From Parapontixanthobacter aurantiacus (GTDB lineage Bacteria > Pseudomonadota > Alphaproteobacteria > Sphingomonadales > Sphingomonadaceae): a stretch of DNA of 64,000 nt. Made by a program: the position numbers and the translations under genes. The notes beneath the pieces were generated by a model. It had not been told where the DNA came from. It worked only from the letters and a program-made list of their open reading frames with translations, and did no database searches. Of the stretch, positions 52,421-61,140 are shown one piece after another (within the stretch, counting starts at the first letter, position 1; the number at the start of each line of letters is the position of its first letter). The stretch lies in contig NZ_WTYW01000001.1 in assembly GCF_009827635.1 (NCBI RefSeq), forward strand, positions 452,001 to 516,000, written 5' to 3'.

Positions 52421-53767
52421 ATGAGCAATAACAAACGACCTTTCCGCATCTTCGGCACCGCGCTCCTGCTTGCCTCGGTCACGGCGTGCAGCGGCGGCCT
52501 GTTCGGCGGAGGCGACGGCAAGAAGACGACGCCGACGGTGGGCGAGCGGATGCCGGTCCTCTCCCGGATCGAAAGCAGCGCGCAGGTCGATCCTGCCTTG
52601 CAGAACGTCCCGGTCACCGTGCCTGCCGCGACGGTCAACACCGACTGGGCGCAGACGAGCGGCACGGCCAACAAGGCTTACGGCCACCTTGCGCTGGGCG
52701 AGAATCCGCAACGAGCCTGGACTGCAACGATCGCCGGTTCGACCGAGCGGCGACGGCTTGCCGCGGCGCCGGTCGTAGGCGGCGGCTCGCTGTTCGTCGT
52801 GGACACGGACGGCGTCGTCCATGCCTTCGATGCCGCCACCGGAACCCGCCAGTGGCAGTATCGCAGCGAGATCGACAACAGCCTGCGCAACGTAGCCTTC
52901 GGCGGCGGCGTCGCCTATGCCGGGGACACGGTCTACGCAACGAATGGCGCGGGCGAGGTCATGGCGCTCGATGCCGCGACCGGAACCCTCAAATGGAAGG
53001 TCAAGCCGTCCGGCCCGCTGCGCGGTGCGCCGACGATCGCCTTCGGAAACGTTTTCGTCATGACGCAGGACAACCAGATTTTCGCCCTGAGCGCTGCGGA
53101 CGGATCGCAGCAATGGCAGGAATCCGGATCGACCACGCAGGCCGGCGTGTTCGGCGTGGCCGCCCCGTCCGTCGGGCAGGGGACGGTCATCGCCGGCTAC
53201 AGTTCGGGCGAGCTCTCCGCCTATCGCTACGAGAATGGCCGCGTCCTGTGGTCCGACGCACTGGCCCGCACCTCCATCTCGACCGAGGTCGGCTCGCTGA
53301 CCGATATCGACGCCGATCCGATTATCGATAATGGCAGGGTCTACGCCCTTGGCCAGGGCGGCCGCATGGCAGCCTACGAACTCGTCACCGGCCAGCGCAT
53401 CTGGGAACTGAACCTGTCGGGAATCTCCACTCCTGCGATCGCTGGCGAATGGATCTTCACCCTGTCGAACGATGCCATGCTGCTGGCGATTGCGCGCGGT
53501 ACGGGCCGGGTGCGCTGGATCACCGAACTCGCTCAATATCGCGATCCCGAAGACCGCGAGGGGCCGATTTTCTGGGTAGGACCGGTGCTCGCGGGAAGCC
53601 AGCTCTGGATTGCCAATTCTGAGGGCGAGATCCATCGGGCGAGCGTGGGAGAGGGATCGACGTCACTCTTCACCGAACTGGACGCACCGATCAGCAACGC
53701 GCCCGTCGTTGCCAACGAAACGCTTTACGTCCTCGACGACAGTGGCCGGATTACCGCCTTCCGGTAA
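52421..53767 (+). CDS. bamB: Outer-membrane assembly lipoprotein BamB-like
   Basis: The 448-residue lipoprotein has a lipobox cysteine near residue 22 (SVTAC) and eight-bladed beta-propeller PQQ-like repeats. Each blade shows G-x-V-x-A-L/D-x-x-T-G-x-x-x-W units: FDAATGTRQWQYRSE, LDAATGTLKWKVKPS, LSAADGSQQWQES and YELVTGQRIWELN. BamB scaffolds the BAM complex at the outer membrane. The ATG at 52421 is preceded by GTG three bases before. In related genomes der follows, but gshA converges here. Confidence 0.92.
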   Translation: MSNNKRPFRIFGTALLLASVTACSGGLFGGGDGKKTTPTVGERMPVLSRIESSAQVDPALQNVPVTVPAATVNTDWAQTSGTANKAYGHLALGENPQRAWTATIAGSTERRRLAAAPVVGGGSLFVVDTDGVVHAFDAATGTRQWQYRSEIDNSLRNVAFGGGVAYAGDTVYATNGAGEVMALDAATGTLKWKVKPSGPLRGAPTIAFGNVFVMTQDNQIFALSAADGSQQWQESGSTTQAGVFGVAAPSVGQGTVIAGYSSGELSAYRYENGRVLWSDALARTSISTEVGSLTDIDADPIIDNGRVYALGQGGRMAAYELVTGQRIWELNLSGISTPAIAGEWIFTLSNDAMLLAIARGTGRVRWITELAQYRDPEDREGPIFWVGPVLAGSQLWIANSEGEIHRASVGEGSTSLFTELDAPISNAPVVANETLYVLDDSGRITAFR

Positions 53768-53780
53768 ACCGGCGGAGCCG

Positions 53781-55151
53781 TCAGAAGCTGTATTTGTAGA
53801 CGCGCGAAACGTTGCCGTCCCATTCGCCGTGATACTTGTCGAGCAGCCGCTCAGCGGGAACCTTCCCGCTAGCAACGATCTCGTCGAGCGTTTCGAGAAA
53901 GCCCGTCTCGTTGTCGCCGCTGCCATTGAGGCGTTTGCGGGCCGACAGGCCGGACCGGGCGATGGCGAGCACGTCCCGCGCCAGGTCGCGTAGCGTTCCG
54001 CCGCCGGGCAGGGGCGCGTTGAGTGCCTGCTTCGGGACCGCGTTGCGCAAGGCTTCGCGTTCTTCCATGCTCCAGTCCTTCACCAGATCCCACGCGGCAT
54101 CGAGCGCGCCCTGATCGTAGAGCAGGCCGACCCAGAAGGCGGGCAGGGCGCAGATGCGGCTCCACGGACCGCCATCGGCCCCGCGCATTTCGAGGAAGCT
54201 CTTGAGGCGCACTTCCGGAAAGGCGGTGGACAGGTGATCCCACCAGTCGCTCTGCGTCGGCTTCTCGCCGGGCAGGACGGACAGTTCGCCGTTCAGGAAG
54301 TCACGGAAGCTGAGGCCCGCCGCGTCGATATACTTGCCGTCGCGATAAACGAAATACATCGGCACATCGAGCATGTAGTCCGTCCAGCGTTCGTACCCGA
54401 AGCCGTCCTCGAACACGAAGGGCAGCATCCCGGTCCGATGGGGATCGGTGTCGGACCAGATATGGCTGCGATAGGAGAGGAAGCCGTTGGGCTTGCCCTC
54501 GGTAAAGGGCGAATTGGCGAACAGGGCGGTGGCGAGCGGTTGCAGGGCGAGGCCGGTGCGAAATTTCTTCGCCATGTCAGCCTCGCTCGAATAGTCGAGA
54601 TTGACCTGGATGGTGCAGGTTCGCAGCATCATGTCGAGGCCGAGCGTGCCGACGCGCGGCATGTGCCGCTTCATGATCTCGTAGCGCCCCTTGGGCATCA
54701 TCGGCAGTTCGTCGCGGGTCTTGTCGGGCCACATTCCGAGGCCGAGGAAACCGACGCCGAGCTTGCGCCCGATCTCCTTCACCTGCGCAAGGTGCCGTCC
54801 GGTTTCCGCACAAGTTTCGTGCAGGTTCTCGAGCGGGGCGCCGGACAGTTCGAGCTGGCCTGCGGGTTCGAGGCTGATCGTGCCGTCACTGCCGCGCATG
54901 GCGATGACCTTGCCCGCTTCCTCGACCGGCTCCCAGCCGAATTGCCGCATGGCGAGCAAGATGTCGCGAATGCCGCCTTCCTCGTCATAGGACGGTGCGG
55001 CATGGTCGGTCGTGCGATAGACCAGCTTCTCGTGCTCGGTCCCGATGCGCCAGTCTTCCTTGCGCTTTTCGCCCGCCTGCATCGGCGCGATCAGCTGGTC
55101 GCGGGTTTCGATGACCGGATCGTCGCTCTCGGACGTGTTGCGCGTGCTCAT
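53781..55151 (-). CDS. gshA: Glutamate-cysteine ligase
   Basis: GshA makes gamma-glutamylcysteine, the first step of glutathione synthesis. The 456-residue protein is of the plant/alphaproteobacterial type: IGTEHEKLVYR near the start, SLEPAGQLELSGAPLENLHETCAE (ATP and glutamate site), YEIMKRHMPRVGTLGLDMMLRTCTIQVNLDYSSEADMAKKFRTGLALQPLATALFANSPF in the middle. The C-terminal region includes MRGADGGPW. It fits the glutathione-dependent GST gene elsewhere in the window. rsmE lies 41 bases upstream in the same direction. Confidence 0.96.
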   Translation of the reverse strand: MSTRNTSESDDPVIETRDQLIAPMQAGEKRKEDWRIGTEHEKLVYRTTDHAAPSYDEEGGIRDILLAMRQFGWEPVEEAGKVIAMRGSDGTISLEPAGQLELSGAPLENLHETCAETGRHLAQVKEIGRKLGVGFLGLGMWPDKTRDELPMMPKGRYEIMKRHMPRVGTLGLDMMLRTCTIQVNLDYSSEADMAKKFRTGLALQPLATALFANSPFTEGKPNGFLSYRSHIWSDTDPHRTGMLPFVFEDGFGYERWTDYMLDVPMYFVYRDGKYIDAAGLSFRDFLNGELSVLPGEKPTQSDWWDHLSTAFPEVRLKSFLEMRGADGGPWSRICALPAFWVGLLYDQGALDAAWDLVKDWSMEEREALRNAVPKQALNAPLPGGGTLRDLARDVLAIARSGLSARKRLNGSGDNETGFLETLDEIVASGKVPAERLLDKYHGEWDGNVSRVYKYSF

Positions 55152-55192
55152 GCAGCGCGCGTTAGAAAACAGGGCGTTGCGAGGGAAGCAAT

Positions 55193-55957
55193 TTATTCAT
55201 TTGCTCCCCAATCGCCCGCTTCGGCCATCCACAGGGCGGTCGCGGCGATGGCTGCGGTCTCGCCCCGCAATATACGCGGGCCGAGGCTGATCGGGCGCGC
55301 TTGCGGCAAGGCGCGGATCGCGGCTCGCTCTGCATCGTCGAAGCCGCCTTCCGGCCCGATGACGAGCGCGGCGGGCGCCTTCTCGCGGCGAAAGGCGGGG
55401 GCGGCCGGTTCGCCGCCATCCTCGTCGGCGAAGAACAGAATGCGCTCCTGCGGCCACTCGCGCAGCAGGACTTCGAGCTTCGCGACCGTAGCGAGTTCGG
55501 GCAGGGCGGTCCGGGCGCATTGTTCCGCCGCTTCGGTGACGATGGTGCGGGCGCGCTCGGGATTGAGCTTGTCCGCGACGCAGCGGCTGGTGAGAATTGG
55601 CGCAATCCGCCCGACGCCGAGTTCCGTCGCCTTTTCGAGGACCATGTCGAAGCGGTCCTTCTTCAAAAGGGCGGGGCACAGCCAGAAGTCGGGCACGGCC
55701 TCTCGCGGACGCAACCGGCTTTCGACGCGCAACGTGACCCGCCGCTTTTCCACCTCCACGACGCTGGCGGCCCATTCGCCGGTTACATCGTCGCACAGGA
55801 TGACGTTGTCGCCCGGGGAAACACGCATGACCCTCCCGAGATAATTGGCCTGATTCCCCTCGAGCGTCATCACGCCGCCCTCGCTCAGCACCTCGGCGAG
55901 GAACAGGCGGGGCGCGCTTTTCGGAGGCCATGCCGGGGTTCGGGGTTGGTGGACCAT
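55193..55957 (-). CDS. rsmE: 16S rRNA (uracil-1498-N3)-methyltransferase RsmE
   Basis: RsmE methylates U1498 of 16S rRNA. The 254-residue protein has an N-terminal PUA-like domain (FLAEVL...NYLGRVMRVSPGDNVILCDD) and a SPOUT methyltransferase domain with the trefoil knot signatures LVIGPEGGFDDAE and PISLGPRILRGETAAIAA. The start faces ubiA across 39 bases. Sphingomonads normally have the rsmE-gshA and ubiA order seen here. Confidence 0.95.
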   Translation of the reverse strand: MVHQPRTPAWPPKSAPRLFLAEVLSEGGVMTLEGNQANYLGRVMRVSPGDNVILCDDVTGEWAASVVEVEKRRVTLRVESRLRPREAVPDFWLCPALLKKDRFDMVLEKATELGVGRIAPILTSRCVADKLNPERARTIVTEAAEQCARTALPELATVAKLEVLLREWPQERILFFADEDGGEPAAPAFRREKAPAALVIGPEGGFDDAERAAIRALPQARPISLGPRILRGETAAIAATALWMAEAGDWGANE

Positions 55958-55996
55958 CGCATCGCGCCATTAGACGAGCGCTGCGCTTCCCGCTAG

Positions 55997-56917
55997 ATGC
56001 GCCTGAGCATGAACGAGAACAGCGTCCCGGACAGCCAGCATGGCGGAGTGATGGCACTGCTCCCGCGCCGGGTGCGCGATTATGCCGCGCTCGCGCGCTT
56101 CGATCGCCCGATCGGCTGGTGGCTGCTGTTCTGGCCTTGCGTCTGGGGCGTCTGGCTGGCGGGGGCGGGCTGGCAGTTCGCCCTGCTCGCATGGTTGCTG
56201 CTCGGCGCGATCGCGATGCGCGGGGCGGGCTGCGTCTATAACGACATCGTCGATGCCGATCTCGACCGGCAGGTCGCGCGCACCGCCAGCAGGCCCGTCG
56301 CGAGTGGCCGGGTGCGCCGCCGCGATGCGTGGATCTGGCTCGGCCTGTTGTGCCTTGTCGGGCTCATCGTCCTGTTGCAGCTTCAGCTTCGCGCGCAGAT
56401 CGTCGCCTTGGCGAGCCTCGCGCTGGTCGCAGCCTATCCATTCATGAAGCGGATCACCTGGTGGCCGCAGGTCTGGCTCGGCCTCGTCTTCACCTGGGGC
56501 CTGCTCGTCGGCTGGAGCGAGTTTCGCAGCGACAATTTCGATGCGCTTTTCGCAATGTATGCCGGGGCGGTGTGCTGGGTCGTGGGCTACGACACGATCT
56601 ATGCGCTGCAGGACCGGGAGGATGACGCTTTGGTCGGCATCCGCTCCTCCGCATTGCGCATGGGCGAGAAGGTTCGCGCGGGAACGGCCCTGTTCTACGC
56701 TGCCGCCGTCGCGTTCTGGGCGCTCGCCTTCTGGCTCTATCGCGCCGACTGGGTGGCGCTGATCGCGCTCGTTCCGGCCGCAGGGCATCTCGCCTGGCAG
56801 GTCGCGACCCTCGATCCCGCGGATGCCGCCAATCCGCTCGACAGGTTCCGCTCCAACCGGCTCGCAGGGGCGCTGGTCGCCGCCGCCTGCTTCGTCGTCG
56901 GCAATGCGGGGGTCTGA
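55997..56917 (+). CDS. ubiA: 4-hydroxybenzoate octaprenyltransferase UbiA
   Basis: UbiA prenylates 4-hydroxybenzoate in ubiquinone synthesis, within the inner membrane. The protein is helical with eight or nine membrane segments. The first Asp-rich motif is in GCVYNDIVDADLDRQVARTASRPVASGRV and the second in VVGYDTIYALQDREDDALVGIRS, both with the Asp pairs that bind Mg-diphosphate. Several Met codons could start it (55997, 56009 or later, e.g. just before ALLPRRVRDYAA); conserved sequence begins at about DYAALARFDRPIG. Confidence 0.95.
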   Translation: MRLSMNENSVPDSQHGGVMALLPRRVRDYAALARFDRPIGWWLLFWPCVWGVWLAGAGWQFALLAWLLLGAIAMRGAGCVYNDIVDADLDRQVARTASRPVASGRVRRRDAWIWLGLLCLVGLIVLLQLQLRAQIVALASLALVAAYPFMKRITWWPQVWLGLVFTWGLLVGWSEFRSDNFDALFAMYAGAVCWVVGYDTIYALQDREDDALVGIRSSALRMGEKVRAGTALFYAAAVAFWALAFWLYRADWVALIALVPAAGHLAWQVATLDPADAANPLDRFRSNRLAGALVAAACFVVGNAGV

Positions 56918-56926
56918 GCGAGCAGC

Positions 56927-57550
56927 ATGTGCAATCTCTATCGTATGGCCCAGAGCGTCGGCGAAGTGGCGGAGTGGTTCCGGGCGGTCGACCGGGCCGG
57001 CGGCGCCAATCTCGGGAGCGAGGTCTATCCCGGCTATCCGGGCCTCGTCGTCGCGTCAGGCGAGGTGCAGGCGATGCACTGGGGCTTTCCGCTGGAGCGC
57101 AAGAACGCCAAGGGCGAGGCGCTGAAGCCCAAGCCGGTCAACAACACGCGCACCGACAAGCTCGACAGCTTCTTCTGGCGCAAGAGTTTCGTGAAGCGCC
57201 GCTGCCTCATTCCGCTGAGCGCCTGGGCCGAGGCGGAGGGCAAGAAGGGCGCAATGACGCGCACCTGGCTCAGCCTGCCGGACACGCCGCTCTTCGCAGT
57301 GGCCGGCATTTGGGACGAAAGCCCGCAATGGGGCCGCGTCTATTCGATGGTGATGACCGATGCCAGCGGAGACGCCGCCGACGTGCACAGCCGAATGCCG
57401 GTCGTCCTCGAACCTGCCAGTTACGAGCTATGGACCGCCGGGCCGCCCGACGCCGCTATGGAGCTTTGCGCGCCCTATGCCGGGAAACTGACGATCGACC
57501 GGACCGACGAGCCGTGGTCGGGCCATGCAAGGCAGGCCTCGCTGTTCTAG
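56927..57550 (+). CDS. SOS response-associated peptidase (YedK/HMCES family)
   Basis: The 207-residue SRAP protein covalently traps abasic sites in single-stranded DNA. After the initiator Met the catalytic Cys2 (MCNLYRM) is present, with NNTRTDKL, RRCLIPLSAWAE (with the catalytic Glu nearby in related proteins) and MPVVLEPASY with HSRMPV carrying the conserved His. No LexA-like box is apparent immediately upstream. It starts 9 bases after ubiA. Confidence 0.93.
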   Translation: MCNLYRMAQSVGEVAEWFRAVDRAGGANLGSEVYPGYPGLVVASGEVQAMHWGFPLERKNAKGEALKPKPVNNTRTDKLDSFFWRKSFVKRRCLIPLSAWAEAEGKKGAMTRTWLSLPDTPLFAVAGIWDESPQWGRVYSMVMTDASGDAADVHSRMPVVLEPASYELWTAGPPDAAMELCAPYAGKLTIDRTDEPWSGHARQASLF

Positions 57551-57560
57551 GTAATCTTGA

Positions 57561-58088
57561 TCAGTCCTCCGGACCGAGCGAGGCATCGAGGTCGCGGGGC
57601 CGGGCGAAATGCACCAGCTTCCCGCACTCCGGTCGGATGTCCGACCACTTGTCGATGTCGAGTTCGTAGACCGCGAAACTCGCGGTCGGAAACTTGACCT
57701 TCGCCTCGTCGAACAAGGCGTTTTCCGCATTCGGGGCGACGAGGGTAAACAGCATGTCCTGAAGACCCGGATTGTGTCCCGACAACAGGATGGCGCGCGG
57801 ATCGCCGTCCACTTCGGACAGGACTTCGCAGATTGTATCGGTCGAGGCGAGGTAAAGGCGGCGGTCGTAATGCACGTCGCGGCCGGGAAGCGCGCTTTCC
57901 AGCGTATCCTTCACCCGCTGCGCCGGGCTGGCGGCGATCCGGTCGAACCGGATGCCGTGATGCGCAATATGCTCGCCCATCAGCCGCGCCCCGCGCTTGC
58001 CCCGTTCATTGAGACCGCGCTCGAAATCCGCCTTGCGCGAATCGCTCCAGTCGGACTTGGCGTGACGGAGGATGCCGAGGATCTTCAT
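57561..58088 (-). CDS. Histidine phosphatase, SixA-type
   Basis: The 175-residue protein has the phosphoglycerate-mutase-like RHAKS motif at residues 8-12 (LRHAKSDW), SPAQRVKDTLE with a conserved Arg, and the GHNPGLQD second histidine. SixA-like proteins dephosphorylate small phosphoproteins such as histidine-containing phosphotransfer domains. It overlaps the preceding helicase stop by ATGA. Here it may counter a phosphorelay, as the LOV kinase is nearby, but this is only a possibility. Confidence 0.9.
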   Translation of the reverse strand: MKILGILRHAKSDWSDSRKADFERGLNERGKRGARLMGEHIAHHGIRFDRIAASPAQRVKDTLESALPGRDVHYDRRLYLASTDTICEVLSEVDGDPRAILLSGHNPGLQDMLFTLVAPNAENALFDEAKVKFPTASFAVYELDIDKWSDIRPECGKLVHFARPRDLDASLGPED

Positions 58089-60916
58089 GCGGTATTCGCC
58101 CCTGATAGCGCGGACAGGAAGTCATCGTCTCCGTCCATTGCATCCCTATCGGGTTCGCCGGCCAATCGCGCAAGAGCTTCGTCGAGCGTAACGCGATGGA
58201 TCGGCGTGCCGGCCGGAAAAACGCTCTTCAGCCGGCTGGGAAAGGCGGGCGAGAGGACGACGAAATGGCCGCGATCGTCCTTGCTGCGGATCAGGCGTCC
58301 GAAGGCCTGGGCGAGCCGTGCGCGGATGATGCGATCATCGTAAGCCTGCCCCGAACCGCCACGGTCCGCAGCAGCGGCGCGGCGCGCACGATGCAGGATC
58401 GTCGGGCGTGGCCAGGGGACCTGCTCCATGACGACGCAGCGGAGAGAATTGCCCGGCACGTCCACGCCGTCGCGCAAGGCGTCCGTCCCCAGCAGGCTCG
58501 CGGCAGGATCGTCGCGGAAGATGTCGGTCAGCGTGCCCGTGTCGATCGGGTCGATATGCTGCGCGAACAGCGGCAGGCCCGCACGCGCGAGGCGATCGGC
58601 AATGCGGCCATGAACGGCGCGCAGGCGGCGGATCGCCGTGAACAGGCCAAGGACGCCGCCGCCCGTCGTCTCGATGATGCGCGCATAGGCCCCGGCGAGT
58701 CCGGCCAGGTCGCCTCGCTTTATGTCAGTCACGATCAGCACTTCGGCGCGGTTTGCATAATCGAACGGGCTTTCCGCATGGGTGAGGAGGGGGCGCGCCT
58801 CGGTATGGGCAGCGCCGCTTCGCTCGATCGCGGATTGCCAGTCGAAGCCGTCCTCGCCGCGTTCGGCCAGCGTCGCGGAAGTGAGCATGACGCCATGCGC
58901 CTGATCGAGGACGGTGCGCGCGAAGGGCTCCATTGGATCGAGCCAGCAGCGATGGATGCCGACGTCGAATTCGCGCGCATCGTTGCGGTCGACGAACAGC
59001 CAGTCGACGAACTTCTCGTCCACCGGCCCGCCGAGCCGGTCGAGCAGGGCAATCCACGCCGCCAAAAGGTCGATCCTCCAGGCCAGCGAATGGCGCGCTC
59101 CTTCGAGGCGCGCACGCCCCTGCGCATCGAGCCAGTCGGGTGCGGCTTCGGCAATCGCCTCGATCCGCCCTGCCAGCTTGACGAGCGGCAGGCGAATGGC
59201 GGACAGCGCGCCGAGCGCATGGCCCGCCTGTTCGATGAGTTCGCCGGGCAATTGCGCCGCTTCCGTCTCGATGCCGTAGCCCGCTTCCTGCCCGCCGGAT
59301 TCGTCGCGCGCATAGGTCGTGTCGCGCACCGCCGCGAGTAGCGCTTCGATCGGTCCGTCAGGCAAATGTTCGGCCAGTCGTTCGATCCAGCCGCTTTCGG
59401 GAAGGGCGCGCGCCGCCTCGATCGCGGCCTCGATCGCTTCGCCGCCCGCCTCGTCATAGCTCGACACGTCGCTCAGGCGTGCGGCGAGACCGCGCCTTCT
59501 TCCCTTGTTCTTGCGTTCCGGGCCGAGCAGCCAGCGCTTCAATTCGACCGTTTCCCGCCCGGTGAGCGCGGCGGCAAAAGTGCCATCGGCAGCGTCGAAG
59601 ACATGATGGCCCTCGTCGAAGATTATCCGCTTGGGAGCATTCGCCGGGTCGCGCGACCGGGCGGCATTGATCATCACGAGCGCGTGATTGGCGATGACGA
59701 GATCGGCCCTTGCGGCGGCGCGCACGCTCTTCTCGATGAAGCATTTGCGGTAATGCGGACAGCCGGCGTAGACGCACTCGCCGCGCTGATCGGTCAGCGA
59801 GGCGATGCCGCGTTTCCTGAACAGCGTGCCCAGCCAGCCGGGCAGGTCGCCGCCGATCATGTCGCCATCGCTGGTATAGGCCGCCCAGCGCGCAACGAGC
59901 TGCGCCAGGATGGCGGGACGCCCGGCAAACCCGCCTTGCAGCGCATCCTCGAGATTCAGAAGGCACAGGTAATTCTCGCGGCCCTTTCGCACGACGACGG
60001 GGCGCGACCCGTCGGCGCGCCGCTCCGGCCAGGCGCGGCGGCTTTCCTGCCGCAACTGGCGCTGCAGGTTCTTCGTAAAGGTCGAGACCCAGACCGTGCC
60101 GCCGCTTTCTCCCGCCCAGTGGGAGGCGGGCGCGAGATAGCCGAGCGTTTTGCCCGTGCCGGTCCCCGCCTGAGCCAGCAGCAAATGGGGCACCCCCTTG
60201 GCAATGCGCGGATCGAACATCTTGCCGGCATCGATGGCGAAATCGCGCTGCCCCTCGCGCCGTTCTGCGGAGGCTCCCGTCAGCTGAGCGAGCTGCTCGG
60301 AAATCGCGTTCTCCGACAGCGATAACTGGCGCGGCTGCGGGCGCTCGGCGCTCTCTTCCCATTCACTAAGCTTGGAGAACAGCCACTTCTCGGCGCGCTG
60401 AGGCTTCGCGACATGGCGATTGAGGAATTGCGCCCATGGCCAGCGCAACCGGGCGAGCGATTGCAGCGCGCTCCAGGCACCTTCGCGTTCCGGCCAATGG
60501 GTCGCTTCGCAGGTCGCGAACAGCTTGGCAGCGGCGCGTTGCAGAAGCAGCGGCGCCTCGTCGTCGCTTTCCGGCACGGGCAGATCGAGCGCATCGGCAA
60601 GCCCCTTGGGCGTCGGCACGCAAAAACGGGCGGGGTGAACGAAGGCGAAGAGTTCGAGCAGGTCCAGTCCCGAAAGGTCTGGATAACCGAGCCGCGTCGC
60701 GACCAGCGGCGCATTGACGAGCAGGAGGGGCGTGTCCGCGGCGTGGTTGATCGCCTCGCCTTTCGCGATGCCGCTCGTGCGACCGTCGGGCGAACGCAGC
60801 CAGATGCCCGCATGGGTGGCATGAAGCGCGGGAATGTCGATCGCCGCCGGGTCGTCGCAATGGCCGTGTTCGCTCACTTTGACGGTAGTGGGGTGCGCGG
60901 AACGAAAAGTAAACAT
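58085..60916 (-). CDS. DinG/XPD-like ATP-dependent DNA helicase
   Basis: The 943-residue superfamily-2 helicase has Walker A AQAGTGTGKT at 249-257, an Fe-S cluster domain with Cys318, Cys381, Cys386 and Cys392 (YLCL and GECVYAGCPHYRKC), the DEAH box variant DEGHH at 434-438 and the C-terminal motifs with GTDALRDGVDVPGNSLR and QAFGRLIRSKDDRG. An unusual N-terminal ~230 residues precedes the helicase core. This is typical of alphaproteobacterial DinG-like proteins, which lack the exonuclease domain. It is divergent from lysK and coupled to the phosphatase. Confidence 0.93.
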   Translation of the reverse strand: MFTFRSAHPTTVKVSEHGHCDDPAAIDIPALHATHAGIWLRSPDGRTSGIAKGEAINHAADTPLLLVNAPLVATRLGYPDLSGLDLLELFAFVHPARFCVPTPKGLADALDLPVPESDDEAPLLLQRAAAKLFATCEATHWPEREGAWSALQSLARLRWPWAQFLNRHVAKPQRAEKWLFSKLSEWEESAERPQPRQLSLSENAISEQLAQLTGASAERREGQRDFAIDAGKMFDPRIAKGVPHLLLAQAGTGTGKTLGYLAPASHWAGESGGTVWVSTFTKNLQRQLRQESRRAWPERRADGSRPVVVRKGRENYLCLLNLEDALQGGFAGRPAILAQLVARWAAYTSDGDMIGGDLPGWLGTLFRKRGIASLTDQRGECVYAGCPHYRKCFIEKSVRAAARADLVIANHALVMINAARSRDPANAPKRIIFDEGHHVFDAADGTFAAALTGRETVELKRWLLGPERKNKGRRRGLAARLSDVSSYDEAGGEAIEAAIEAARALPESGWIERLAEHLPDGPIEALLAAVRDTTYARDESGGQEAGYGIETEAAQLPGELIEQAGHALGALSAIRLPLVKLAGRIEAIAEAAPDWLDAQGRARLEGARHSLAWRIDLLAAWIALLDRLGGPVDEKFVDWLFVDRNDAREFDVGIHRCWLDPMEPFARTVLDQAHGVMLTSATLAERGEDGFDWQSAIERSGAAHTEARPLLTHAESPFDYANRAEVLIVTDIKRGDLAGLAGAYARIIETTGGGVLGLFTAIRRLRAVHGRIADRLARAGLPLFAQHIDPIDTGTLTDIFRDDPAASLLGTDALRDGVDVPGNSLRCVVMEQVPWPRPTILHRARRAAAADRGGSGQAYDDRIIRARLAQAFGRLIRSKDDRGHFVVLSPAFPSRLKSVFPAGTPIHRVTLDEALARLAGEPDRDAMDGDDDFLSALSGANTA

Positions 60917-61035
60917 GTCCTACATTGTCTTGCGGGTGATAGCGTGCCCCTCATGCTTCGGACCATCACACCTCTGACCTTTCACGAACCGTGTTTGGCT
61001 GGCTTCGCGCCCCACCGGTTTCCTTTGCCAAGACC

Positions 61036-61053
61036 GTGTTCCATGTGTTCCAT
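61036..61053 (+). repeat. Tandem 9-bp duplication upstream of lysK
   Basis: GTGTTCCAT occurs twice in direct succession at 61036-61044 and 61045-61053, followed by CGGTTCA, giving GTTC three times with a 9-base period. This lies about 90 bases before the lysK start in the 224-base divergent gap with the helicase gene. It might be a regulator site; no match to a known box. Confidence 0.45.
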
Positions 61054-61140
61054 CGGTTCAGTTTGAAGCTGGTGAAGATGAATGATTGCGAGTCACTTCG
61101 CGCTTGCGAAAGCAGGCCCAAGCGGCAAGAGGATAACGCC

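Noticed and set aside
51737-53635. 632-codon open frame on the minus strand over the yfgM-like and bamB genes
   Set aside because: Antisense to two recognised genes; composition is that of a shadow frame and it spans both their boundaries.
60899-60914. LexA-like GTTT-N7-GTTC at the start of the helicase gene
   Set aside because: It overlaps the first codons of the gene, deviates from GTTC-N7-GTTC and cannot be told from chance in coding sequence.
60953-61066. 37-codon ORF between the helicase gene and lysK
   Set aside because: No ribosome binding site or domain; composition as expected for a leader region.
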